DNA from: Hyphomicrobiales bacterium
GTDB lineage: Bacteria > Pseudomonadota > Alphaproteobacteria > Rhizobiales > Rhizobiaceae
DNA length: 64,000 bases
NCBI GenBank assembly: GCA_900471485.1
Contig: UCEU01000011.1
Span: 124,001-188,000 of the forward strand
Direction of reading: 5' to 3'
Both the position numbers and the translations under genes were made by a program. This document shows positions 20,184 through 30,403 of this stretch, one piece after another. The notes beneath the pieces are model-generated. The model saw nothing but the letters and a program-made list of their open reading frames with translations. It searched no databases and was not told where the DNA came from. Positions within the stretch are counted from its first letter, which is position 1, and each line of letters starts with the position of its first letter.

Positions 20184-23100
20184 AGCCTTCGCCATCTCCG
20201 CCAGTTGCGTCATGACAACGGCTGCGCCCTGCAGCCGTTTTTCCGGCGTCGGCAGGTCGCGTGTCAGGAACACGCTGTGATCCGGCCGGATCTTCGCCAT
20301 CGAGCCCTGCTTGGCGATGAAGCCGACAAGATTGGCGGGGTTCGGGAATTCCTTGTTCCTGAACTGAACCACGATCCCCTTGGGACCCGCATCCAGCTTC
20401 TCGACATTGGCGATGCGGCAGAGCGACTTCACGTAGACGATTTTCAGGAGGTGCTGCACCTCGATCGGCATCGGGCCGAAGCGGTCGATCATCTCCGCGC
20501 CGAAGGCATCGATCTCCTTGAGGCTGCTGACCTCGCCGAGGCGGCGATAGAGGCCCATGCGCAGATGCAGGTCCGGCACGTAATTGTCGGGGATCATCAC
20601 CGACGTGCCCACGGAAATCTGCGGCGACCAGCCGGTATCCTGGATCTCGTCGACACCCTTCACTTCGGCCACCGCCTCCTCCAGCATCTGCTGGTAGAGT
20701 TCGAAGCCGACTTCCTTGATATGGCCCGACTGCTCCTCGCCGAGCAGGTTGCCGGCGCCGCGAATGTCGAGGTCGTGGCTGGCGAGCTGGAAGCCGGCGC
20801 CGAGCGTATCGAGCGACTGCAGCACCTTCAGGCGCCGCTCGGCGGTCGCCGTCAGCACCTTGTTGACCGGCAGCGTGAACAGCGCGAAAGCGCGGACCTT
20901 GGAGCGCCCGACGCGGCCGCGCAGCTGGTAGAGCTGCGCAAGGCCGAACATGTCGGCGCGGTGCACGATCAGCGTGTTGGCGGTCGGCACGTCGAGGCCG
21001 GATTCGACGATCGTCGTCGATAGCAGCACGTCGTAACGGCCTTCGTAGAAGGCGTTCATGATGTCTTCGAGCTCGCCGGCAGGCATCTGCCCGTGCGCGA
21101 CGGCAACCTTCAGCTCCGGAACGTCCGAACGCAGGAACGCATGCACGTCCTCGAGATCCGCCAGCCGCGGGCAGACATAGAAGCTCTGACCGCCGCGATA
21201 ATGCTCGCGCATCAGCGTCTCGCGGATAACAAGCGAATCGAACGGCGAAATGAAGGTGCGCACCGCCATGCGGTCCACCGGCGGCGTGGTGATCAGCGAC
21301 AGCTCGCGAACGCCTGTCATCGCCAGCTGTAGCGTGCGTGGGATCGGCGTGGCCGACAGCGTGAGGACGTGGACGTCGCTCTTGAGCTCCTTCAGACGTT
21401 CCTTGTGCTTGACGCCGAAGTGCTGTTCTTCATCGATGATGAGAAGCCCAAGATTGGCGAACTTGATGCCGGCGCCGAGCAGCGCGTGGGTTCCGACGAC
21501 GATATCCGTCTTGCCGTCCGCCACTTCCTTCTTGGTCAGCGCCAGTTCCTTCGAGCCGACGAGGCGAGACGCTTGCGCCACGCGAACCGGCAGCCCGCGG
21601 AAGCGCTCGGAGAACGTCTTGAAGTGCTGGCGAGCGAGCAGCGTCGTCGGCACGACGACCGCGACCTGGATACCGTTCATGGCCGCCACGAAGGCGGCAC
21701 GCAGCGCCACCTCTGTCTTGCCGAAGCCGACGTCACCGCAGACAAGGCGATCCATCGGGCGACCGGCGCCGAGATCGCCGCGCACCGCCTCAATTGCGTT
21801 GTCCTGGTCCTCGGTCTCGTCATATGGGAAGCGTGCCGCGAACTCGTCGTAGAGGCCTTCCGGCGTGGTCAGCACTGGCGCGTGCCGCGTCATGCGCTCG
21901 GCGGCGATGCGGATCAGTGCATCGGCCATGTCGAGCAGGCGCTTCTTGAGTTTGGCCTTGCGCATCTGCCATGCGCCACCGCCGAGCTTGTCGAGCTGCG
22001 CCTCGGTCCCCTCGCCGCCGTAGCGAGAAAGCAGGTCAATGTTTTCGACCGGCAGGAAGAGCTTGGCCTCGTCGGCATATTGCAGCTCCAGGCAGGCGTG
22101 CTGCGCGCCGGCCGCCTGGATCGTCCTGAGGCCGATGAAGCGGCCGATGCCGTGTTCGGCGTGGACGACGACCGATCCTTCATCGAGGCCCGCCACTTCG
22201 GAGATGAAGTCGGCGGCGCGCTTGCGACGTTTGGAGCGACGCACCATCCGGTCGCCGAGAATGTCCTGCTCGCCGATGACAACGAGTTCGCCGCTCTCGA
22301 AGCCGGACTCCAGATTGAGAACGGCTGCCGCCGCCTCACCCTTGTCGAGCTTGTCGATCTCCTTCAGTGCCGCGATCGGCTTGACCCGCTCCAGCCCATG
22401 TTCGGCCAGCACCTGCAGCAACCGTTCGAGCGAACCTTCCGTCCAGGCGGCGATCAACACCTTGGCGCCCTTGGCGCGCCGGTCGGCCACATGCTTGACG
22501 ACCGCGTCGAAGACGTTGACGCGCTCGGCATTGCCGCTGCTGTCTTCGGCGTTCGAACGCGCCCAGCGTTCGCCTTGGCGCGCGTCGATGTTGATCACGC
22601 GCCGCGCTTCGCCCTCATGCTCGTTGAAGGGCGTGATGCGGACGGCGTTGAACGCGTCCAGGGTCTGCGAGAAGGTCTTGCTTTCCAGATAGAGCTGGCC
22701 CGGTGCCACCGGCTTGTAGGGCGTGCCCTGCGCCATCTGGCCCTTGACCGGCTGACCGGAGTTCAGGCGTGCGTCGTAATAATCGAGGACGAGCTTGGAG
22801 CGCTCCTCTGCGGCCTCGCGCACCGTATGGTCGGTGACGAGGCGGAAGCCCTTGAGGTAGTCGAAAACGGTATCCAGCTTCTCGTAGAAAAGCGGCAGCC
22901 AATGCTCCATGCCGGCATAGCGGCGACCTTCGGAAACCGCGAGATAGAGCGCATCATCGCGCGTCGCCGCACCGAAGGAGGAGAGATAGTTTTTGCGGAA
23001 ACGGCTGATCGTATCCGGCGTCAGCGTCACCTCGCTCATCGGGTTCAGGTCGAGCGAGCGCACCTGCCCCGTCGTGCGCTGGCTGGCCGGATCGAAGCTG

Positions 23101-23693
23101 CGGATGCTTTCGAGCGTGTCGCCAAAAAAATCGAGCCTGACCGGCTCTTCCGTGCCGGGCACGAAGACATCGAGAATGCCGCCGCGCACCGCGTATTCGC
23201 CCACCTCGCGAACGGTCGCGACGCGGTCGAAGCCGCTGCGCTCCAGGCGACCGGCGACGTCCTCCATCCGCACCTGATTGCCGGGTCTGGCCGAAAACGC
23301 CAGGCTCTCGATCACATCCTGTGGCGCCACCTTCTGCAGCATGGCGTTGACGGTCACCAGCACGATTGCCGCATGCGGCTTCTTGTGGTGGGCGATGAGC
23401 CCGCTCAATGCCGCCAGTCGGCGCGCCGAGGTGTCGGCGCTGGGCGAGACGCGGTCGTAGGGCAAACAGTCCCAGGCGGGCAGCGTCAGGACAGGGATTT
23501 CCGGCGCAACGAAGCCGAGCATCTGTTCCAGATCGGCCATACGCTGGCCGTCGGAAAGCACGTAGGCAACGGGGCCTCCGGCGCGCGCCAGTTCCGCCAA
23601 CAGCACCGGCTCCAGCCCCGAGGGCACGTTGCCGATCGTCAGCGGCTCGGCGAGAGCGGCGAGCTTCCTTGCGTCAAATCCTGGTATCATCAT
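20181..23693 (-). CDS. mfd: Transcription-repair coupling factor
   Basis: Mfd is the DNA translocase that removes RNA polymerase stalled at lesions and recruits UvrA. The 1170-residue product has the UvrB-like N-terminal modules (LPAWDCLPYDRVSPSADTSA). The CarD-like RNA polymerase-interacting domain shows VVHAEHGIGRFIGL. The RecG-like helicase core has Walker A CGDVGFGKTEVAL, DEEQHFGVKHKE, SATPIPRTLQLAMTG and the RQLRGRVGRS region. The C-terminal TRCF domain contains LRMGLYRRLGEV. The ATG at 23693 overlaps the sdhE stop as ATGA, implying coupling. The stop TAA lies in the right end of the palindromic repeat. Confidence 0.98.
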   Translation of the reverse strand: MMIPGFDARKLAALAEPLTIGNVPSGLEPVLLAELARAGGPVAYVLSDGQRMADLEQMLGFVAPEIPVLTLPAWDCLPYDRVSPSADTSARRLAALSGLIAHHKKPHAAIVLVTVNAMLQKVAPQDVIESLAFSARPGNQVRMEDVAGRLERSGFDRVATVREVGEYAVRGGILDVFVPGTEEPVRLDFFGDTLESIRSFDPASQRTTGQVRSLDLNPMSEVTLTPDTISRFRKNYLSSFGAATRDDALYLAVSEGRRYAGMEHWLPLFYEKLDTVFDYLKGFRLVTDHTVREAAEERSKLVLDYYDARLNSGQPVKGQMAQGTPYKPVAPGQLYLESKTFSQTLDAFNAVRITPFNEHEGEARRVINIDARQGERWARSNAEDSSGNAERVNVFDAVVKHVADRRAKGAKVLIAAWTEGSLERLLQVLAEHGLERVKPIAALKEIDKLDKGEAAAAVLNLESGFESGELVVIGEQDILGDRMVRRSKRRKRAADFISEVAGLDEGSVVVHAEHGIGRFIGLRTIQAAGAQHACLELQYADEAKLFLPVENIDLLSRYGGEGTEAQLDKLGGGAWQMRKAKLKKRLLDMADALIRIAAERMTRHAPVLTTPEGLYDEFAARFPYDETEDQDNAIEAVRGDLGAGRPMDRLVCGDVGFGKTEVALRAAFVAAMNGIQVAVVVPTTLLARQHFKTFSERFRGLPVRVAQASRLVGSKELALTKKEVADGKTDIVVGTHALLGAGIKFANLGLLIIDEEQHFGVKHKERLKELKSDVHVLTLSATPIPRTLQLAMTGVRELSLITTPPVDRMAVRTFISPFDSLVIRETLMREHYRGGQSFYVCPRLADLEDVHAFLRSDVPELKVAVAHGQMPAGELEDIMNAFYEGRYDVLLSTTIVESGLDVPTANTLIVHRADMFGLAQLYQLRGRVGRSKVRAFALFTLPVNKVLTATAERRLKVLQSLDTLGAGFQLASHDLDIRGAGNLLGEEQSGHIKEVGFELYQQMLEEAVAEVKGVDEIQDTGWSPQISVGTSVMIPDNYVPDLHLRMGLYRRLGEVSSLKEIDAFGAEMIDRFGPMPIEVQHLLKIVYVKSLCRIANVEKLDAGPKGIVVQFRNKEFPNPANLVGFIAKQGSMAKIRPDHSVFLTRDLPTPEKRLQGAAVVMTQLAEMAKA

Positions 23694-24004
23694 GCTTTCC
23701 CGGGCAGGCTGTCGGCCGGATATTCGAAATCGGGCTTGTAGGCCGCGAGGCGTTCGAACATCGGTGTCTTGAAACGCTCCGGCACCGGCCAGGTTCCCAT
23801 GATCCAGCGCACGAGGTCATTGTCCTCTTCGGCCATGATCGTCTCGAATTCGTCGAGCTCGGCCTCGGACAGGCTGGCGATTTCCTTTTCCGCGAACTGG
23901 CCGAAGACGAGGTCCATCTCCCGGATGCCCCGGTGCCAGCAGCGAAAGAGAATCCGGCGGCGGCGCGGGTCGAGATCGGCGCTCGAGAGTGTGACACCTG
24001 TCAT
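23690..24004 (-). CDS. sdhE: Succinate dehydrogenase assembly factor SdhE (DUF339)
   Basis: SdhE (Sdh5/SDHAF2) promotes covalent attachment of FAD to the SdhA flavoprotein subunit. The 104-residue product contains the conserved RGxxE motif in CWHRGIREMDLVFGQF, then the acidic helical segment SLSEAELDEFETIMAEEDND and LVRWIMGTWPVPE. ATG at 24004 matches family members. Its stop overlaps the mfd start by four bases, a gene order widespread in Rhizobiales that probably reflects shared transcription and no functional link. It is divergent from recG, with 92 bases between starts. Confidence 0.93.
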   Translation of the reverse strand: MTGVTLSSADLDPRRRRILFRCWHRGIREMDLVFGQFAEKEIASLSEAELDEFETIMAEEDNDLVRWIMGTWPVPERFKTPMFERLAAYKPDFEYPADSLPGKA

Positions 24005-24096
24005 GGCATGACCTTCCTGTTGATGCGCCTCTATAGACCGTCGAAAGCGGCTTGTCAGCCTTGCCAAGGCCGCATTGTTCGTCGCATTTTGCCGGC

Positions 24097-26202
24097 ATGC
24101 GCCCCGCCATACTTGATCCCCTGTTTTCTCCCGCATCGGCCCTTCCCGGCGTCGGCCCGAAGATCGGCGAGCTTCTGGTAAAGCTGCTCGGTCGCGAGAC
24201 GCCGGAGGACTGCCGCGTCGTCGATCTCCTGTTCCATGCGCCGCATTCCCTGATCGACCGGCGCAACCAGCCCGGTATCGCCCGCGCGCCGCAGGGCGCC
24301 ATCGTTACCATCACCGGCCGCGTCGATCGCCACCAGCCGCCGCCGAACCGCAACAGCAACGTCCCCTACCGCGTCTTCCTGCATGATGAGACCGGCGAGC
24401 TTACGCTCGTCTTCTTCCGCGGCCAGTCGACATGGCTGGAAAAGCAGCTGCCTGTCGATGAAGAGGTCACCGTCAGCGGCAAGATCGACTGGTTCAACGG
24501 TCGCGCTTCGATGGTGCACCCCGATTACATCGTAAAGGCAAGCGAGGCCGAGAACCTGCCGCTGGTCGAGCCGATTTATCCGCTGACAGCCGGCCTCTCG
24601 CCGAAAACGTTGCGCAAGATCATCGAAGCCGCGCTGCCGCGTATGCCCCATCTGCCGGAGTGGATCGATCTGTCACTTGCCCAAAAGCAGGGATTGCCGG
24701 AGATATCCGAAGCCTTCCACCTGCTGCACGAGCCGCGCGATCCCGCCGATATCGATCCGCAAGCCCCCGCCCGCCGCCGTCTCGCCTATGACGAATTCCT
24801 CGCCGGTCAGCTGTCGCTTTCGCTGGTGCGTCAGCGTCTTCGCAGGGTCGCGGGTAAACCGGTGCACGCGACGGGCGCGATCAGCGGCCGCATCCTCGAA
24901 GCGTTGCCGTTTTCGCCGACACAGAGCCAGAGCACGGCCGTAGCTGAAGTTCTGAAGGACATGGCCGGCGAAGACCGCATGTTGCGATTGCTGCAGGGCG
25001 ATGTCGGTTCCGGCAAGACGCTGGTGGCGCTGCTGTCGATGGCGGCGGTGATCGAAAGCGGCGGCCAAGCGGTGTTGATGGCACCGACGGAAATCCTGGC
25101 GCGGCAGCATCACGCCACGATCTCGAAATTCGGCGCCGCCGCCGGGCTGCGCATCGAGGTGCTGACCGGTCGCACCAAGGGCCGCGAGCGCGATGAAATC
25201 CTTGAAAGGATTGCCTCCGGCGAAGCGCAGATCGTCATCGGCACCCACGCGCTGTTCCAGGACAGCGTCAACTACAGCAACCTGATGCTTGCCGTGGTCG
25301 ACGAGCAGCACCGTTTCGGCGTGCATCAGCGCCTCCGCCTGACGGCGAAAGGCATCTCTCCGCATATGCTCGTGATGACCGCGACGCCGATCCCGCGCAC
25401 CCTGGTGCTGGCCGCCTTTGGCGACATGGATGTCTCGAAGCTCACCGAGAAACCTGCCGGCCGCAAACCCATCCAGACCATCACCATCCCGAACGAGCGG
25501 ACCGGCGATATCGTCGGCAGGCTGAAAAGCGCGCTCGCCGAGGGCAAGAAGGCCTATTGGATTTGCCCGCTGGTCGAGGAATCCGAAGAACTCGATCTGA
25601 TGTCGGTGGAGGAGCGCCATGCCACCCTCGTATCGGCGCTCGGTCCCGGCATCGGCCTGATCCACGGGCGCATGAGCGGCCCGGAGAAGGACGCCGTCAT
25701 GCTGGCCTTCAAGGCCGGCGAAATCCGCCTATTGGTGGCGACGACGGTCGTCGAGGTCGGTGTCGACGTGCCGGACGCGACGATCATGGTCATCGAGCAT
25801 GCCGAGCGCTTCGGCCTTGCCCAGCTTCACCAGCTGCGTGGCCGTGTCGGGCGCGGTGACGAGGCGTCCACCTGCATCCTGCTCTACAAGGGACCGCTGG
25901 GCGAGACCGGCCATGCCCGGCTGTCGATCATGCGCGAGACTGAAGACGGCTTTCGCATCGCCGAGGAGGACCTGAAGCTGCGTGGTGAGGGCGAGTTGCT
26001 CGGCACCAGGCAATCAGGAACGCCGGGCTTCCGCATCGCCAGCCTGGAGGCGCACGCCGATCTGCTGGAGATCGCCAGGAAGGATGCCGCCTATCTGATC
26101 GAGCGCGATCCCGAGCTGACCTCGGAGCGCGGCCAGGCGGTGCGCACCCTGCTCTACCTCTTCCGTCGCGACGAGGCGATCCGCTTCCTGCACGCAGGCT
26201 GA
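24097..26202 (+). CDS. recG: ATP-dependent DNA helicase RecG
   Basis: RecG remodels stalled replication forks and branch-migrates Holliday junctions. The 701-residue protein has the N-terminal wedge/OB domain (GVGPKIGELLVKLLG; ITGRVDRHQPPPNRNS). The helicase core has Walker A LQGDVGSGKTLVALL, the DEQH box DEQHRFGVHQRLRL, SATPIPRTLV-type motif III, and QLRGRVGRGDEAS. It ends with the helical hook region. The start MRPAILDPLF at 24097 is preferred over an upstream TTG because it matches family members. It is convergent with the DUF502 gene. Confidence 0.97.
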   Translation: MRPAILDPLFSPASALPGVGPKIGELLVKLLGRETPEDCRVVDLLFHAPHSLIDRRNQPGIARAPQGAIVTITGRVDRHQPPPNRNSNVPYRVFLHDETGELTLVFFRGQSTWLEKQLPVDEEVTVSGKIDWFNGRASMVHPDYIVKASEAENLPLVEPIYPLTAGLSPKTLRKIIEAALPRMPHLPEWIDLSLAQKQGLPEISEAFHLLHEPRDPADIDPQAPARRRLAYDEFLAGQLSLSLVRQRLRRVAGKPVHATGAISGRILEALPFSPTQSQSTAVAEVLKDMAGEDRMLRLLQGDVGSGKTLVALLSMAAVIESGGQAVLMAPTEILARQHHATISKFGAAAGLRIEVLTGRTKGRERDEILERIASGEAQIVIGTHALFQDSVNYSNLMLAVVDEQHRFGVHQRLRLTAKGISPHMLVMTATPIPRTLVLAAFGDMDVSKLTEKPAGRKPIQTITIPNERTGDIVGRLKSALAEGKKAYWICPLVEESEELDLMSVEERHATLVSALGPGIGLIHGRMSGPEKDAVMLAFKAGEIRLLVATTVVEVGVDVPDATIMVIEHAERFGLAQLHQLRGRVGRGDEASTCILLYKGPLGETGHARLSIMRETEDGFRIAEEDLKLRGEGELLGTRQSGTPGFRIASLEAHADLLEIARKDAAYLIERDPELTSERGQAVRTLLYLFRRDEAIRFLHAG

Positions 26203-26211
26203 TCGCCCGTT

Positions 26212-26916
26212 TTAAAGCTCGATAGGTTCCGGCAACTGCTTGTTCGGACCCTTTGACTTTGCGATCTTCGCCGCCAGCTCGTCGGGCGTGACGAGGCCGC
26301 CCGATATCAGCAGTTTGGCGCCGTCTTCCGGCGTCATTTCCAGCGGCACGATCTTCTCGCGCGGCACGAAGATCAGGAAACCGGCGGTGGGCACCGGCGT
26401 CGGCGGCAGGAAGACGCAGACCATGTCGTGGCCCATCGCATTGAACTTCGAGGCGATCTCGCCCTTGGCGTCCGTCGCGATAAACACCATCGACCACAGC
26501 CCGGCGCTCGGATATTCGATCAACCCGACCTTCTTGAAGGAGTTGCTGCGCTCCTTGAGCACCGTCTCGAAAATCTGCTTCACGCTCTTGTAGATGACGC
26601 GCACCAGCGGCACGCGGCGCACCATTGATTCGCTGAATTGCACGATCGATTGTCCGATCAGGTTCTTGCCGAGAAAACCAATGATGGTGATGATGATCAG
26701 GCCGATCAGAAGACCGGATCCCGGTACCGCGAAGTTCAGGTAGTTGTCCGGATCGTAGCGTGCCGGAAGGTAAGGCTTCACCCAGCTGTCGGCCCAGCGC
26801 ACCACCGACCATGTCAGCCACAGCGTAATGGCGATCGGCGCGCAGATGATGATCCCGGCCAGAAAGTTGTTTCTGATGCGGGCGGCAATCGACAGTCGGG
26901 GCAGTTTTTCCGTCAT
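26212..26916 (-). CDS. DUF502 domain-containing membrane protein
   Basis: A 234-residue inner-membrane protein of the DUF502 family with two membrane spans (AGIIICAPIAITLWLTWSVV and GSGLLIGLIIITIIGFLGKN). A conserved soluble region follows: VPLVRVIYKSVKQIFETVL, VGLIEYPSAGLWSMVFIA and VCVFLPPTPVPTAGFLIFVP. Function is not established for the family. ATG at 26916 is used. It is convergent with recG, with only 9 bases between stop codons, and followed upstream by glmS on the same strand. Confidence 0.9.
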   Translation of the reverse strand: MTEKLPRLSIAARIRNNFLAGIIICAPIAITLWLTWSVVRWADSWVKPYLPARYDPDNYLNFAVPGSGLLIGLIIITIIGFLGKNLIGQSIVQFSESMVRRVPLVRVIYKSVKQIFETVLKERSNSFKKVGLIEYPSAGLWSMVFIATDAKGEIASKFNAMGHDMVCVFLPPTPVPTAGFLIFVPREKIVPLEMTPEDGAKLLISGGLVTPDELAAKIAKSKGPNKQLPEPIEL

Positions 26917-27025
26917 CTCTGGCTGATGAACTCCATTGAGCAAGCCGGCAATCGGAAATCAGCGCCCCCATGGTTTCCATGGAGGACGCTGCCAGAATTT
27001 GCTGTGTCACACAAGCCTTGGCGGC

Positions 27026-28852
27026 TCACTCCACCGTGACCGACTTGGCGAGATTGCGCGGCTGGTCGACGTCGGTGCCCATGAATACCGCGGTATGGTA
27101 GGCTAGCAGCTGAATCGGCAGCGAGAAGATCATTGGCGCGATGATCTCGTCGACATTGGGCAGCACGATCGTTGCCATGGTCGGCAGCTTCGATGCGGCA
27201 GCACCCGCCTCGTCGGTGATGAAGATGATCCGCCCGCCCCGCGCCGCGACTTCCTGCATATTCGATACGGTCTTTTCGAAGAACCGGTCATAGGGAGCGA
27301 TCACGATGACGGGCATGTTCTCATCGATCAGCGCGATCGGACCATGCTTGAGCTCACCGGCGGCGTAACCTTCCGCGTGGATATAGGAGATCTCCTTGAG
27401 CTTGAGCGCGCCTTCCATGGCAAGCGGGAAGCTGGTGCCGCGACCGAGATAGAGCACGTCGCGGCATTTCGACAGCTCGCGCGACAGGCTTTCCATTTGC
27501 GGCTGGATCAGGTTGAGCACGCGGCTCATGATCCGCGGCATCTCGGCCAGATGGCGAACCAGCTCTTTCTCCTGCCCCGGCGTGATCGTTCCCCTCGCCT
27601 TGCCGGCGCCGAGCGCCAGCGAGGCAAGCACGGCGAGCTGGCAGGTGAAGGCCTTGGTCGAGGCGACGCCGATCTCCGGTCCGGCCATGATCGGGAAGAT
27701 CGCGTCCGATTCACGGGCGATCGTCGATTCCCTGACGTTGACGACGGCGCCGATCTTCAGCCCGTTGTCCTTGCAGTAGCGCAACGACGCCAGCGTGTCG
27801 GCCGTCTCGCCCGACTGCGAAATGAACAGCGCTGCCTGCGAGGGCGACAGCGGCATCTCGCGATAGCGGAACTCGGAGGCGACATCGATCTCGACAGGCA
27901 GGCGCGCATAGCGCTCGAACCAGTACTTGCCGACGAGGCCGGCGAGATAGGCGGTGCCGCAGGCGGAAATCGCGAGGCCGGAGACCGACTTGAAGTCGAT
28001 CGCTGCCGCATTGTCGCTCACCGTGTTGCTGGCAAAATCCACGTAATGGCTGAGGGCATGCGAGATGACCTCCGGCTGCTCGTAGATTTCCTTCTCCATG
28101 AAATGGCGGTGGTTGCCCTTGTCGACGACATAGGCGGTCGTCTGGGAAATCTGCCGCACGCGCTCCACCGGATTGCCGTCATAGTCGAGGATCTCGGCGC
28201 CGTCGCGCGTCACGACCGCCCAGTCGCCGTCGACCAGATAGGTGATCTCGTTGGTGAAAGGCGACAGCGCAATGGCGTCCGAGCCCAGGAACATCTCGCC
28301 GCGGCCGTAGCCGATCGCCAGCGGTGGACCGGAACGCGCGGCCATCAGCGTGCCCGGGTCGCTCTTCAGCATCACGACCAGCGCATAGGCGCCGGAGACG
28401 CGGTTCAGCATGCGCAGCATGGCCGCGCGCGGCTCGACACCCTCGCGCAGGTACTTGGCCATCAGATGCGCCACGACTTCGGTGTCGGTCTGCGTCGTGA
28501 ACACGGCACCTTCGGCGGTCAGTTCGTCGCGAAGCTCGGAGAAGTTCTCGATGATGCCGTTATGGACGACGGCGACGCCATCGACAAAATGCGGGTGCGC
28601 GTTGGTGACGTTGGGGACGCCGTGCGTTGCCCAGCGTGTGTGCGCGATGCCGGTATTGCCGGGCAGCGGTTCGGCGTCGAGCCGCTTTTCCAGATTGAAC
28701 AGCTTGCCCTCGGCACGGCGGCGATCCATGGCGCCGTCATGGATGGTGGCGACGCCGGCGGAATCATAGCCTCGGTATTCCAGCCGCTTCAGCGCATCGA
28801 CAAGACGCTCCGCAACTGCGTTGTTTCCGACGATTCCAACAATTCCACACAT
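27026..28852 (-). CDS. glmS: Glutamine-fructose-6-phosphate aminotransferase (isomerizing)
   Basis: GlmS makes glucosamine-6-phosphate from fructose-6-phosphate and glutamine, the first step towards UDP-GlcNAc. The 608-residue protein starts MCGIVGIVG, with Cys2 as the N-terminal nucleophile of the glutaminase domain. It has two SIS sugar-isomerase domains (ISACGTAYLAGLVGKYWFE, ISQSGETADT) and the invariant C terminus PRNLAKSVTVE. It follows glmU on the same strand with 107 bases between. I see no glmS ribozyme in front of it, as expected outside Firmicutes. Confidence 0.98.
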   Translation of the reverse strand: MCGIVGIVGNNAVAERLVDALKRLEYRGYDSAGVATIHDGAMDRRRAEGKLFNLEKRLDAEPLPGNTGIAHTRWATHGVPNVTNAHPHFVDGVAVVHNGIIENFSELRDELTAEGAVFTTQTDTEVVAHLMAKYLREGVEPRAAMLRMLNRVSGAYALVVMLKSDPGTLMAARSGPPLAIGYGRGEMFLGSDAIALSPFTNEITYLVDGDWAVVTRDGAEILDYDGNPVERVRQISQTTAYVVDKGNHRHFMEKEIYEQPEVISHALSHYVDFASNTVSDNAAAIDFKSVSGLAISACGTAYLAGLVGKYWFERYARLPVEIDVASEFRYREMPLSPSQAALFISQSGETADTLASLRYCKDNGLKIGAVVNVRESTIARESDAIFPIMAGPEIGVASTKAFTCQLAVLASLALGAGKARGTITPGQEKELVRHLAEMPRIMSRVLNLIQPQMESLSRELSKCRDVLYLGRGTSFPLAMEGALKLKEISYIHAEGYAAGELKHGPIALIDENMPVIVIAPYDRFFEKTVSNMQEVAARGGRIIFITDEAGAAASKLPTMATIVLPNVDEIIAPMIFSLPIQLLAYHTAVFMGTDVDQPRNLAKSVTVE

Positions 28853-28959
28853 GCAAAAGACCCCAGAAGCTATCCATTTCGAACGGCAGTCGTAATGATT
28901 TTCTCTTGTTTATCAATCGGCTCGGCGGTCACTTTCGATTTCCGCCGGTTACGGAAGGC

Positions 28960-30321
28960 TCAACCTTTTGCCTTCTTCGCGGCCTTGATCGCCAACGCTC
29001 TTTCGCGCAGCACCGTCGCGCGGCCCGGCTTCAGTTCCTGTCGCGCCCGACCGAAGGCGAGAGCATCGGCCGGGACGTCCGCCGTGATGACGCTGCCTGA
29101 TGCCACATAGGCGTTGTCGCCGATGCTAACAGGCGCCACCAGTGACGAGTTCGAGCCGATGAAGGTGTTCTCGCCGATGACAGTCTGGTGCTTGTTGACG
29201 CCGTCATAGTTGCAGGTGATCGTCCCTGCCCCGATATTCGTTCCGGCACCGACCGTGGTGTCGCCGATATAGGTCAGATGGTTGACCTTGGCGCCCTCGC
29301 CAATCTTGCCGTTCTTCACCTCGCAGAAATTGCCGACCTTCGATCCCTCGGCGAGATCCGCGCCAGGCCGCAGGCGCGCGAACGGCCCGACCGTTGCGCC
29401 GGCCGCCACATGCGCGCCCTCTATATGCGAGAAGGCGTGGATGATGGCGCCGCTGTCGATGACGGCACCCGGGCCGAAGACGACGTTCGGCTCGATCAGC
29501 GCATCCTGGCCGATGACGGTGTCGTGCGACAGGAACACCGTTTCCGGCGCGATCATGCTGACGCCGGAGATCATCAGCTCATGCCGGCGGCGCTCCTGCC
29601 AGAGACGTTCGACATAGGCGAGTTCGGCGCGGTTGTTGCAGCCGGTCATCTCGATTTCCGGCGCATCGACGGCGGTCACGCGGCCGCCGAGCGAACGGGC
29701 GATCTCCACGAGATCGGTCAGATAGTATTCGCCCTTGGCGTTGCTGTTGCCGATCCGCGAGAGCAGATCGAGCGCCTTGCGGCCGTTGATCGCCATGAGC
29801 CCGCTATTGCACCAGGTGACGGCGCGCTCGGCATCCGTCGCATCCTTTTCCTCGCGGATGGCGATCAGTTCACCGTCCTTGACCAGCAGGCGGCCATAGC
29901 CCGTCGGCTTGTCCGTGTGGAAGCCGATGACGACGATGTCGCTTCCCTCGGCCAGTCCCTGTCGCGCCGCCTTCAGCGGTCCCTCGGTTTGCAGCGGCAC
30001 GTCGCCGTAGGTCACGATGATATCGTCATAGCCGCGTGCGATGGCATCGCGGGCCGCCAGCACCGCATGGCCGGTGCCCAGGCGCTCCTTCTGCAGGAAC
30101 GTCTCGATCTCGACGCCGCCGATCGTCGCGGCTTTCGCCACCGCCTCGGCATCGCGGCCGACCACCAGCGCCACGGAGGAGATCGCGGTCTTGGCCACGG
30201 CATCGACGACATGGGCGATCATCGGCCGGTTGGCGACCGCGTGCAGCACCTTTGATTTCGACGATTTCATTCGCGTGCTGTCACCAGCGGCGAGAATGAC
30301 GGCGAGGCAAGTGCGTTCCAT
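28960..30321 (-). CDS. glmU: Bifunctional UDP-GlcNAc pyrophosphorylase / GlcN-1-P acetyltransferase
   Basis: GlmU acetylates glucosamine-1-phosphate and then couples it to UTP, giving UDP-GlcNAc for peptidoglycan and lipopolysaccharide. The 453-residue product has the N-terminal uridylyltransferase with [19 protein letters not shown]. Here the usual GxGTRM is GDSTRM and the usual Pro before KVLH is Ser, which I recall as normal for rhizobia. The C-terminal left-handed beta-helix shows hexapeptide repeats ([40 protein letters not shown]). It is upstream of glmS in the same direction and forms the amino-sugar pair. Confidence 0.97.
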   Translation of the reverse strand: MERTCLAVILAAGDSTRMKSSKSKVLHAVANRPMIAHVVDAVAKTAISSVALVVGRDAEAVAKAATIGGVEIETFLQKERLGTGHAVLAARDAIARGYDDIIVTYGDVPLQTEGPLKAARQGLAEGSDIVVIGFHTDKPTGYGRLLVKDGELIAIREEKDATDAERAVTWCNSGLMAINGRKALDLLSRIGNSNAKGEYYLTDLVEIARSLGGRVTAVDAPEIEMTGCNNRAELAYVERLWQERRRHELMISGVSMIAPETVFLSHDTVIGQDALIEPNVVFGPGAVIDSGAIIHAFSHIEGAHVAAGATVGPFARLRPGADLAEGSKVGNFCEVKNGKIGEGAKVNHLTYIGDTTVGAGTNIGAGTITCNYDGVNKHQTVIGENTFIGSNSSLVAPVSIGDNAYVASGSVITADVPADALAFGRARQELKPGRATVLRERALAIKAAKKAKG

Positions 30322-30403
30322 GATCGGCTCCGAGAATCCGTTTTAGCGAGTGCTTTCCTGCCTCATAGCAGCAAGAGAAACGCGGAACCAAGATCAAAAT
30401 GGA

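Noticed and set aside
21369..23741. A 790-codon open frame antiparallel to mfd, and similar long frames opposite the helicase (58135-60333) and glmS (27344-29110)
   Set aside because: They are antisense shadows produced by high-G+C codon bias; they lack ribosome binding sites and recognisable domains, while the opposite strand encodes clear conserved proteins.
28853..28959. A glmS ribozyme or riboswitch upstream of glmS
   Set aside because: The intergenic segment is only 107 bases, shows no ribozyme core, and the family is known from Firmicutes.
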